Of a DNA stretch of 64,000 nucleotides, positions 44,852-53,339 are shown in pieces. The translations under genes and the position numbers were made by a program. Each line of letters opens with the position of its first letter. The stretch's first letter is position 1. Under the pieces are notes generated by a model. The model was not told where the DNA came from, did not search any database, and saw only the letters and a program-made list of their open reading frames with translations. Source of the DNA: Xanthomonas nasturtii (lineage in GTDB: Bacteria; Pseudomonadota; Gammaproteobacteria; Xanthomonadales; Xanthomonadaceae); NCBI RefSeq assembly GCF_001660815.1, contig NZ_LYMI01000001.1, forward strand, positions 62,001 to 126,000. Direction: 5' to 3'.

Positions 44852-47785
44852 ATGCATCAGTTTTCAAGCCATGCCCCGGCAGGTATGGGCGTGCGCGCGC
44901 GTCGTACCCCACGTCTGCATCATTCCGCCATGGCCATCAGCATCGGTTTGCTGCTTGCCGCACCGGTGTATGCACAGCAGGCGCAATCGTCCCAGAAGGC
45001 GTCTTCCAGCACCGCTGGCAGCAGCGCGGTGGACCTGGACACGGTGGAAGTGCGCGGTGTGCGCGCCAGCCTGATCAAGTCGCAGGTGATCAAGCGCGAT
45101 TCCACCCAGATCGTGGATTCGGTCAGCGCCGAAGACATCGGTGCGTTGCCCGACCGCAGCGTCACCGAAACCCTGCAGCGCGTCAGCGGTGTGACCATCG
45201 ACCACTTCGCCGCGCGCAGTGACCCGGATCACTTCTCGGCCGAAGGCAGTGGCGTGATGATCCGCGGCCTGACCCAGGTACGCGGCGAGCTCAATGGGCG
45301 CGACATCTTCAGCGCCGCCAGCGGCCGTGGCCTGAGCTTCGAAGACGTGCCGGCCGAGTTGATGGCCGGTGTGGACGTCTACAAGAATCCCTCGGCAGAA
45401 ATCATCGAAGGCGGCCTGGGCGGCACGGTCAACCTGCGTACGCGCATGCCGTTCGACAACCCGGGGCGCATCGTCGGCGGCAATGTCGATTACAACTACG
45501 GCGACATGAGCAAGACGTACAAGCCGTCGGCCTCGTTCCTGTTCAGCGATCGCTGGCAGACCGGCATCGGCGAAATGGGCTTCATGATCGATATCGCCCA
45601 TTCGGAGCTGGCGACCCGCTCGGACGGTATCCAGGTCGAGCCGTATGTGCGCCGCACCGACGACGCCGTGCTGGCCGGCAGCGGGCGCAGCGAAGTGTTC
45701 GTGCCGGGCGGGGTGAACTGGCGCCAGCTGGATTTCGAACGCAAGCGCGACGGCATTGCGGCCGCGTTCCAGTGGAAGCCGAGCGATCAGACCGAGATCT
45801 ACGCGCAATACCTGCGCTCGCGCTACGACATGAACTGGCAGGAGCGCGCCGCGTTCTTCAACGACAGCAACAACAGCATCAGCCCGGCGCCGGGCACCAC
45901 CTTCGAATACGACGACAACGGCGTGTTCCAGCGCGGATCGCCGGTGTCCAACTCGTGGCGCGGGCTGCTCACCGGCGATGGCGTGCGCTTCAATACCGAC
46001 AACCGCTATTCCGAGCAGCGCACCACCACCTCGGACCTGTCGGTGGGTTTCAGCCACTATTTCAACGACAACCTGCAGATCAAGGGCGACGTGCAGCTGG
46101 TGCAGTCGGAGAACGACCAGCTGGATTTCACCGTGTTCAGTGCGACCTATCTGCCTGGGCTGACCTATGACGTGTCGGGCAAGTATCCGAGCGTGCAGAT
46201 CGCCAACCAGGGCTTCACCCAGGACCCGTCCAATTACTTCTGGGCGGCGGCGATGGATCACCTGGGGCATAACCGCGGGCGGCAGCTGTCCACGCGGGTG
46301 GATCTGGAATACACCTTCCAGGACAGCAGCTGGTTGCGCTTCATGCGCTTCGGTATGCGCGCCACCGACCGCAACCAGACCAACAAGAACTCCGGTTACA
46401 ACTGGGGCGTGCTGTCGGACAACTGGGCGGCCATTCCTGGCAGCGCGAACGGCTTGGCCAACATGTCGCAGTACCTGCCCAACGAGTCGTCGCAGTTCAC
46501 CTTTTCCGACTTCTTCCGTGGCGGCGTGAACGTGCCCACCACCCTGGTGGTGCCCAACGGCAGCCTGGTCACCAACTACCGGCGCGCCTCGCAGCTGCTG
46601 CAGCAGCAGATCGTGGCGCTGCGTGGCTCTGGCTGGGCGCCGGACCAGTACCAGCCGCAGGACACCAACCGTCAGTTCGAACGTACCCAGGCGGCGTACG
46701 CGGCGCTGTACTTCGGCAATGACGAGGCCTTGGGCGTGCCGGTGGACGGCAATATCGGCGTGCGCCTCGTGCAGACCAAGACCCAGGCCGAAGGTTTCGG
46801 CCAGTTCCAGAATCTGGCCGGGCTCAATGTCTCGCCGGAATTGCAGGCCCGCTATACCGGCCAGTATTTCGACAACAACTCGCAGGGCAGCTACACCAAC
46901 GTGCTGCCGAGCCTGAACCTGCGCTTCCGCTTCACCGACACACTGCAGTGGCGTATTGCCGCCTCCAAGGCGATGGCGCGCCCGGATTACACCCAGCTGC
47001 AGCCCTTCGTGCTGTTGAACGTGGAAACCGACGACGCCGGCAACGCCACCAACTTCGTTGGCACCGCGGGCAATCCGACCCTCAAGCCGATGACCGCCAA
47101 CCAGTTCGATACCGCGCTGGAGTGGTACTTCGACACTAGCGACATGCTGTACACCACGCTGTTCTACAAGAAGGTCAAGGACTACTTCTCCACCCAGACC
47201 CGCAGCGAGACCTACGACAACCGGCAGTGGCTGGTGACCCGGCCCTACAACACCGACGAGGGCACCATTCGCGGCGCCGAAGTGGGCTACACGCAGTTCT
47301 TCGACGAACTGCCGGGCTGGATGAGCGGGTTCGGCATCAATGCCAACTTCACCTTCGTCGACAGCAAGGGCGGGGCCAACACCGCCATCGACCCGTACAC
47401 CCGCACCACGGTGGAAGGCGTCGAGCTGCCGCTGGAAGGTCTGTCGCGGCGCAGCTACAACCTGGCCGGCATCTACGAGAAGGGCCCGTTGTCGTTGCGG
47501 CTGGCCTACAACTGGCGCTCGCGCTACCTGCTGACCACCAGCGACGCGGCTACCCGGTTGCCGACCTGGGCCGACGACTACGGCCAGCTGGACGGCTCGT
47601 TCTTCTACCGCTTCAACGAACACCTGCAATTGGGTATCCAGGCCAACAACCTGACCAATACCGAGACCAAGGTATTGATGGGGCCGACCTCGTATGAGGG
47701 GGGCGAGGTGGATACGCGGCTGTACACCCGCAGCCAGTTCGTCAACGACCGGCGCTACTCGCTGGTGCTGCGCATGAATTGGTAA
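44852..47785 (+). CDS. TonB-dependent receptor 1 of the xyloglucan locus
   Basis: 977 aa. The long signal peptide ends PVYAQ (about residue 41). A TonB-box-like stretch (LDTVEVRGVRASLIKSQ) leads into a plug with VDSVSAEDIGALPDRSVTETLQRVSGV, GVMIRGLTQVRGELNGRD and YKNPSAEIIEGGLGGTVNLRTR. The barrel ends LVLRMNW. This size and plug type are typical of Xanthomonadaceae carbohydrate transporters. It likely imports xyloglucan oligosaccharides across the outer membrane with receptor 2. ATG 44852 has GGGAGGGA upstream within a leader shared with receptor 2. Confidence 0.94.
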   Translation: MHQFSSHAPAGMGVRARRTPRLHHSAMAISIGLLLAAPVYAQQAQSSQKASSSTAGSSAVDLDTVEVRGVRASLIKSQVIKRDSTQIVDSVSAEDIGALPDRSVTETLQRVSGVTIDHFAARSDPDHFSAEGSGVMIRGLTQVRGELNGRDIFSAASGRGLSFEDVPAELMAGVDVYKNPSAEIIEGGLGGTVNLRTRMPFDNPGRIVGGNVDYNYGDMSKTYKPSASFLFSDRWQTGIGEMGFMIDIAHSELATRSDGIQVEPYVRRTDDAVLAGSGRSEVFVPGGVNWRQLDFERKRDGIAAAFQWKPSDQTEIYAQYLRSRYDMNWQERAAFFNDSNNSISPAPGTTFEYDDNGVFQRGSPVSNSWRGLLTGDGVRFNTDNRYSEQRTTTSDLSVGFSHYFNDNLQIKGDVQLVQSENDQLDFTVFSATYLPGLTYDVSGKYPSVQIANQGFTQDPSNYFWAAAMDHLGHNRGRQLSTRVDLEYTFQDSSWLRFMRFGMRATDRNQTNKNSGYNWGVLSDNWAAIPGSANGLANMSQYLPNESSQFTFSDFFRGGVNVPTTLVVPNGSLVTNYRRASQLLQQQIVALRGSGWAPDQYQPQDTNRQFERTQAAYAALYFGNDEALGVPVDGNIGVRLVQTKTQAEGFGQFQNLAGLNVSPELQARYTGQYFDNNSQGSYTNVLPSLNLRFRFTDTLQWRIAASKAMARPDYTQLQPFVLLNVETDDAGNATNFVGTAGNPTLKPMTANQFDTALEWYFDTSDMLYTTLFYKKVKDYFSTQTRSETYDNRQWLVTRPYNTDEGTIRGAEVGYTQFFDELPGWMSGFGINANFTFVDSKGGANTAIDPYTRTTVEGVELPLEGLSRRSYNLAGIYEKGPLSLRLAYNWRSRYLLTTSDAATRLPTWADDYGQLDGSFFYRFNEHLQLGIQANNLTNTETKVLMGPTSYEGGEVDTRLYTRSQFVNDRRYSLVLRMNW

Positions 47786-48124
47786 GTGCGGGCGATCACG
47801 CCGGCAGCGTGCGCGGGCTCGCAGAGTTGAGCCCGCCATGTCCAGCTCGGTCGCTTGGCCCCGCAATGCCAGAGCGGCCGGGTTTCCTAGTGTTGCTATA
47901 GCTTTAATGTATACCCTTCCAGGAATATTTCATTGGTGTGGCGTGATGGCTGCGCCCTATGCTCCGGCCGCAGCCGCCAGGTACGCCTCTTCGGGATTAC
48001 CACGCATCCAGTCAGCCCCGGCCCTTGCCGTGGCCGGATGCCAGGCCAGCAACAACGACGGGCAGGGCGTTCGCGCACCGGCTCGCTAAAAACAAGCAGT
48101 ACATGCGTCCTGGGAGGGAGCACC
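47786..48124. promoter_or_regulatory. Intergenic region with candidate operator of receptor 2
   Basis: The 339 bp between the receptors contain GTATACCCTTCCAGGAATAT (47909-47928) and TTTCATTGGT (47928-47937), matching the element before receptor 1, about 190 bp before the next ATG. An AT-rich stretch (TATAGCTTTAATGTATAC) overlaps it and could be a promoter. The leader TGCGTCCTGGGAGGGA (48104-48119) ends five bases before the start. Confidence 0.55.
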
Positions 48125-50863
48125 ATGTCAGTGCAACATCGCCACATTCCGGCAGGCCGGGCTGTGGGTCAGCGTTCAATCCGTGATTTCCGCCGCTCCG
48201 TGATGGCCATCAGTGTGGCCACGCTGCTGAGCGCGCAGGCTTATGCGCAGGATGCGACCACCACTGCCGCACCGGCGTCGGATGCGACCACCCAGCAGCT
48301 GGACACGGTGCAGGTCACCGGCACCCGCAGCAGCGTCACCAAGGCGCAGCTGGTCAAGCAGAACGCCGAGCAGATCGTCGATTCCATCGTTGCCGAAGAC
48401 ATCGGCAAGCTGCCCGACAACAACGTCGCCGAGGCGCTGCAGCGCATCTCCGGCATCCAGATTTCGCGCAACTACGGCGAAGGCAGCTCGATCGCCATCC
48501 GCGGCCTGACCCAGGTGCGCACCGAGCTCAATGGCCGCGACATCTTCACCGCCAACGACGGCCGTGGCCTGAGCTTCGAAGATGTCTCGGCCGAGTTGCT
48601 TGGCGGCGTCAACGTGTACAAGAACCCGTCCGCCGACATGATCGAAGGTGGCCTGGGCGGCACCGTCGACCTGCGCACGCGCCTGCCGTTCGACTATGAA
48701 GGCCGCAAGATTGCCGGCAGCGTCCAGTACAACTATTACGACCTGGCCGACGACGGCAAGCCGGCGTTCTCGGGCCTGTTCAGCGACCGCTGGCAGACCG
48801 GCATCGGCGAGATCGGCATCCTGGTGAACTACTCGCAGCAGAAGAGCCCGTTCCGCCAGGACACCATCTCGATCGAGCCGTGGTACACCCAGACCGACCT
48901 GCCGGGCTATGAAGGCCAGGAAATCTCGGTGCCGCACGGTGCCGGTATCAACACCACCGTCGGTGAGCGCGAGCGCAAGACCGGCGCGTTTGCGATGCAG
49001 TGGCGTCCGAACGATTCGGTGGAGGTCTATACGCAGGTACTGCGTTCGGACTACGACTTCAGCTGGCACGACTATTCGTTCTTCGCGTTGACCGGCGCCA
49101 ACCCGATGCAGGGCACGCCCGGCATCCAGGTCAACGACCGCAACGAGTTCGTCAACGGCACCTTCCAGAACGTGCCGGCCGACTCCAACACCAGCCTGAC
49201 CGAGCGTCATTCGGTGACCACCGATTACTCGCTGGGCGCCAAGTGGACGGTCAACGAAAAGCTGACCCTGAGCACCGACTTCCAGTATGTCGATGCCACC
49301 ACCACCGGCACGCGCTACATTGTGGCCACCGGCTTGAACAACACGCCGTTCTTCAACGTCGACTTCCGTGGCGACCTGCCCAAGTTGTCGGTGACCGACG
49401 CCAGCGGCGCCGAAGGCTTCCTGGCCGACCAGAACAACTACAACGGCTGGCGCTGGCACCTTGACAACAAGGATGACAACAAGGGCACCGAGTTCGCCTG
49501 GCGTTCGGACATGGATCTGGCGTTCGACAGCGATTTCGTGCGCAGCTTCAAGGCCGGTGTGCGTTACACCGACCGCGATGCCGAGACCAAGGGGGGCGTG
49601 TTCCGCTTCATGTGCATCAACGGCTGCGCGGGCACGCCGTTCTCGCAGTTCCCCACCGTGGGCGTGGTAACCAACCCGATCACCGATTTCTTCCGCGGCG
49701 AGAGCAGCACCTTCGGCCCGACGCTGACCGCTTCCGATGCGGCCGTGGCCAACTACGAGCAGACGCTGGCCACCTTCGGCGGCACGCCCCTGGAGTTTGC
49801 GCCCAACAACATCAACACGCAGAACGAGAAGACCTACGCGGCCTACGGCGTGCTGCGCTTCGGCGTGGATGGCGACATCCCGTTCGACGGCAACATCGGC
49901 GTGCGCGTGGTGCGTACTGAGGTGAGTTCCATTGGTGTGCGTACCGGAACTGCTGGCGAAGGCGGTGGCTTGATTCCGGTGAGTGCGCAACAAACCTACA
50001 CCGACGTCCTACCAAGCTTGAATCTGCGTTGGATGCTAAGCGATCAGTTGCAATGGCGCTTTGCTGCCTCACGCGGCATTTCGCGACCCACATTCGATCG
50101 GCTCAATCCTAATTTGACGTTGAGTAGCGGAACCTCCAATACAGGTACCGCAACGCGCACCGGCACTGCTGGTAATCCTGAGCTGGAGCCGGTCAAAGCC
50201 GACCAATTCGACACCGCGCTGGAGTGGTACTTCGGCCAGGGCTCGATGATGTACGGCACCTTGTTCTATAAAAAGGTCGAAGGCTTCATCGCCAATGCAG
50301 TTTTTAATGAGGACTATCTCGACGAGAACGGCAGCCCTGTTCCTTGGCAGATCACCCGTCCGGTCAACGGCGATGCCGGCAAGATCCGCGGTGCCGAACT
50401 GGGCTACACGCAGTTCTTCGATTTCCTGCCGGGCTGGCTGAGCGGCTTCGGCCTGCAGACCAACTACACCTATGTCGACAGCGAGGCGCCGAGCCCCACT
50501 GCCACCGACACCAACGGGCAGGCGCTGACGGTGCCGCTGGAAGGCCTGTCCAAGAACAGCTACAACGCGATCCTCAGCTACGAAACGGCGCGCTTCCAGG
50601 GCCGTGTGGCCTACAACTGGCGTAGCGACTGGCTGGTGACCACCGCAGGCAACGGCACCGGCAACCTGCCGGTCTACAACAAGGGCTTCGGCCAGCTGGA
50701 TGCCTCGCTGCGTTTCAACATCAATGACACCTGGTCGATCTCGCTGGATGGCGTGAATCTGCTCGATACCCGCCGCGAAAGCTATCTGGGTAACGAGTCG
50801 CGCTACCGCGACTTTGTGATCAACGATCGTCGGTATGGCCTGACCTTGCGGGCCAGCCTGTAG
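48125..50863 (+). CDS. TonB-dependent receptor 2 of the xyloglucan locus
   Basis: 912 aa. The signal peptide ends QAYAQ (about residue 40), and LDTVQVTGTRSSVTKAQ resembles a TonB-box region. The plug (VDSIVAEDIGKLPDNNVAEALQRISGIQISR, YKNPSADMIEGGLGGTVDLRTR) is clearly paralogous to receptor 1, and barrel segments such as GAELGYTQFFDFLPGWLSGFG align too. It probably binds a related oligosaccharide. ATG 48125 was chosen for its leader and signal peptide. The stretch 49915-50190 has noticeably less G/C-ending codon use. Confidence 0.94.
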   Translation: MSVQHRHIPAGRAVGQRSIRDFRRSVMAISVATLLSAQAYAQDATTTAAPASDATTQQLDTVQVTGTRSSVTKAQLVKQNAEQIVDSIVAEDIGKLPDNNVAEALQRISGIQISRNYGEGSSIAIRGLTQVRTELNGRDIFTANDGRGLSFEDVSAELLGGVNVYKNPSADMIEGGLGGTVDLRTRLPFDYEGRKIAGSVQYNYYDLADDGKPAFSGLFSDRWQTGIGEIGILVNYSQQKSPFRQDTISIEPWYTQTDLPGYEGQEISVPHGAGINTTVGERERKTGAFAMQWRPNDSVEVYTQVLRSDYDFSWHDYSFFALTGANPMQGTPGIQVNDRNEFVNGTFQNVPADSNTSLTERHSVTTDYSLGAKWTVNEKLTLSTDFQYVDATTTGTRYIVATGLNNTPFFNVDFRGDLPKLSVTDASGAEGFLADQNNYNGWRWHLDNKDDNKGTEFAWRSDMDLAFDSDFVRSFKAGVRYTDRDAETKGGVFRFMCINGCAGTPFSQFPTVGVVTNPITDFFRGESSTFGPTLTASDAAVANYEQTLATFGGTPLEFAPNNINTQNEKTYAAYGVLRFGVDGDIPFDGNIGVRVVRTEVSSIGVRTGTAGEGGGLIPVSAQQTYTDVLPSLNLRWMLSDQLQWRFAASRGISRPTFDRLNPNLTLSSGTSNTGTATRTGTAGNPELEPVKADQFDTALEWYFGQGSMMYGTLFYKKVEGFIANAVFNEDYLDENGSPVPWQITRPVNGDAGKIRGAELGYTQFFDFLPGWLSGFGLQTNYTYVDSEAPSPTATDTNGQALTVPLEGLSKNSYNAILSYETARFQGRVAYNWRSDWLVTTAGNGTGNLPVYNKGFGQLDASLRFNINDTWSISLDGVNLLDTRRESYLGNESRYRDFVINDRRYGLTLRASL

Positions 50864-50888
50864 AACGCGCCGTAGGAAGTGCGTCTCC

Positions 50889-50931
50889 GGTCCGGCGAGC
50901 TGTGCAGGCAGCTCGTTGGGCCGGTGTTTTT
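50889..50931 (+). terminator. Hairpin with T-run between receptor 2 and GH74
   Basis: GGTCCGGCGAGCTG / CAGCTCGTTGGGCC forms a 14-bp stem (with G-T pairs) and a TGCAGG loop. GGTG and five T follow. It begins 26 bp after the receptor stop. It may be a partial terminator that lowers enzyme expression relative to the receptors. Confidence 0.6.
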
Positions 50932-50983
50932 CCTATCGATGGCCACGCCATCGATCGCGAAGGGAGCCGGAGGAATGATCGCC

Positions 50984-53233
50984 ATGATCGATCCGCCTAC
51001 TAAGCGCCGTCTTTCCGCAGCAGACGCATGCCGGGCCACGCTGGCCCTGATGCTGCTGTTGCTCTCCGCCACGTCCTGGGTGCGTGCGGCCGAGCCCGCC
51101 ACGCAGGGTCCGTATCACTGGCGTAGCGTCGCCATTGGCGGTGGCGGTTTTGTCACCGGCGTGCTGTTTCATCCCGCCGAACGCGATCTTGCCTATGCCC
51201 GTACCGATGTCGGTGGTGCGTACCGCTGGGATGCGCAGGCGCAGCAGTGGGTGGCACTGACCGATTGGTTGGGTGCCGACGACTGGAATCTGATGGGGAT
51301 CGATGCCTTTGCCGTCGATCCTGCCGACCCGAGCGCGCTGTATCTGGCCGCGGGTACCTATATGCACGAACGCGCCGGCAATGCAGCCGTGCTGCGCTCG
51401 TTCGACCGCGGCCGCAGTTTCGAGCGCGCCGATCTGCCGTTCAAGCTCGGTGGCAATCAATTGGGCCGCGCCAATGGCGAGCGGCTGGCGGTGGACCCGC
51501 ACGATGGCCGTGTGGTGTTGCTGGGCTCACGTGATGCAGGCCTGTGGCGCAGCGACGATCGCGGCGCGCACTGGGCGCGGGTGGACGCATTTCCTGCCGA
51601 TGCACTGGCTGGCGCCACAGCGCGCAACCATGTCGGACGCGAGCAGGCGGTGGGGATCGCCTTTGTCGTGTTCGACCCCGCCAGCGGCCGCGCTGGCAAC
51701 CCGACACCGCGCATCTATGTGGGCGTTTCCACTGCGCAAACCAGTCTGTATGTTTCCGAAGATGCCGGCCGCAGCTGGTCGGCGGTGGCCGGGCAACCTG
51801 GGGGGTTGCGTCCCAGTCACATGGTCGGTGGCAGCGACGGGCAGTGGTATCTGAGTTATGGCGACCAGCCCGGCCCGGACCTGATGGCCGGCGGCGCGTT
51901 GTGGAAATACACCTCGGCGCAACGCCGTTGGCGCGAGATCAGCCCGATCCCGCAACCGGCCAGTGGCGATGGTTTCGGCTGGGGTGCAGTGGCGGTGGAT
52001 CCGCAGCAGCCGCAGGTGTTGCTGGCCAGCACCTTCCGCCGCCGTAGCCCGCGCGATGAGCTGTTCCGTAGCAGCGATGGCGGGCGCAGCTGGACACCGT
52101 TGCTGGCGGGCGCGCAGTTCGATCACAGCGCCGCGCCCTGGACCGCGCAGGCTACGCCACACTGGATGGGCGCGCTGGCGATCGATCCGTTCGACAGCAA
52201 CCACGCGCTGTTCGTCACCGGCTACGGCATCTGGGCCTCGCGCAACCTGCAGGATTTCGCTGCGCGCCAGCAGCCACTGCAGTGGTGGTTCCAGGACCGT
52301 GGGCTGGAAGAAACCGTGCCGCTGGATCTGCTGAGCCCGATGGCCGGGGCGCATCTGCTCAGTGCGCTGGGCGATATCGATGGCTTCCGCCACGACGACC
52401 TGGACAGCGCGCAGCTGCAATATGCAGGCCCGCGTCTGACCAATGGTGAGAGCATCGATGCTGCGGGCCAGGCGCCGCAGTGGGTGGTGCGCAGCGGCAC
52501 CGTGCGCGATCGCCGCAACAACGAGATCCGCGCGCTGTATTCGCAGGATGGCGGCATGCACTGGGCCGCCCTCGCCAGCGAGCCACCGGGCGGGCAGGGC
52601 GCCGGCACGATTGCCATCGCGGCCGACGCGTCGCACGTGGTGTGGGCGCCGGAACACGGCGGCCATTGGCGTACCGTCGATTTAGGCAAGCACTGGTTGC
52701 GCGTGCAGGGGCTGACCGCTACCGCGGTTGCGGTGGCCGACCGCGTCGATGCGCAGCGCTGGTACGCGGCCGATCGCGTGAGCGGGCATCTGTACGAGAG
52801 CCGCGATGGCGCGGCCAGCTTTCGCGATACCGGGCAGCAGGTCGGCAGCCCGGCACGCGATGAACGCGCGCGCCCGCAACTGCGGCCCGACCCTTGGCAT
52901 GCGGGCGTGGTGTATCTGGCCAGCCCGACCCTGGGCGTGATGCGCTGGCAGAACGGCCAATTGCGCTCGCTCTCCAAGCCGGACGAAGCGCGCTCGCTGG
53001 GCATCGGCAAGCCGCTGCGCGCGGGCGCGCCACCGGCCCTGTATCTGGCCGGGCGCGTGGAAGGCGTGGATGGCATCTTCCGCTCCGATGACGAGGGCGC
53101 CCACTGGCTGCGCATCAATGACGACGCGCATCGCTTCGGCAGGCCGTATAGCGTGACCGGCGACCCGCGTATTGCTGGCCGCGTGTATTTCGCCACCGGC
53201 GGCCGTGGCATCTTCTATGGCGACCCACGATGA
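50984..53233 (+). CDS. Endo-xyloglucanase, glycoside hydrolase family 74
   Basis: 749 aa. A signal peptide (through about VRAAE) exports it. Two seven-bladed beta-propellers are built of SDDRGAHW-, SEDAGRSW- and SSDGGRSW-type repeats. Candidate catalytic aspartates are Asp75 (ARTDVGGAYRW) and Asp464 (LGDIDGFRHDD), matching the GH74 base and acid. It would cut the glucan backbone of xyloglucan. Starts at 50975 and 50984 are both possible; GGAGG at 50969 is better spaced for 50984. Confidence 0.93.
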   Translation: MIDPPTKRRLSAADACRATLALMLLLLSATSWVRAAEPATQGPYHWRSVAIGGGGFVTGVLFHPAERDLAYARTDVGGAYRWDAQAQQWVALTDWLGADDWNLMGIDAFAVDPADPSALYLAAGTYMHERAGNAAVLRSFDRGRSFERADLPFKLGGNQLGRANGERLAVDPHDGRVVLLGSRDAGLWRSDDRGAHWARVDAFPADALAGATARNHVGREQAVGIAFVVFDPASGRAGNPTPRIYVGVSTAQTSLYVSEDAGRSWSAVAGQPGGLRPSHMVGGSDGQWYLSYGDQPGPDLMAGGALWKYTSAQRRWREISPIPQPASGDGFGWGAVAVDPQQPQVLLASTFRRRSPRDELFRSSDGGRSWTPLLAGAQFDHSAAPWTAQATPHWMGALAIDPFDSNHALFVTGYGIWASRNLQDFAARQQPLQWWFQDRGLEETVPLDLLSPMAGAHLLSALGDIDGFRHDDLDSAQLQYAGPRLTNGESIDAAGQAPQWVVRSGTVRDRRNNEIRALYSQDGGMHWAALASEPPGGQGAGTIAIAADASHVVWAPEHGGHWRTVDLGKHWLRVQGLTATAVAVADRVDAQRWYAADRVSGHLYESRDGAASFRDTGQQVGSPARDERARPQLRPDPWHAGVVYLASPTLGVMRWQNGQLRSLSKPDEARSLGIGKPLRAGAPPALYLAGRVEGVDGIFRSDDEGAHWLRINDDAHRFGRPYSVTGDPRIAGRVYFATGGRGIFYGDPR

Positions 53234-53339
53234 GCGCTGCATGCCTGCGCGCGTCATCGCGCTGGCCTACTGTGTACGGCGGCGCATGCCGTCGCCTTGC
53301 TGCGCGCCGATTGGCTGCGCCGACTCTGGAGATCACTGC

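Noticed and set aside
44864..47866. 1000-codon open frame on the minus strand opposite TonB receptor 1
   Set aside because: It is the codon-bias shadow of the receptor in high-GC DNA; the translation is rich in His, Gln, Val and Arg, has no domain, and the plus-strand gene is beyond doubt.
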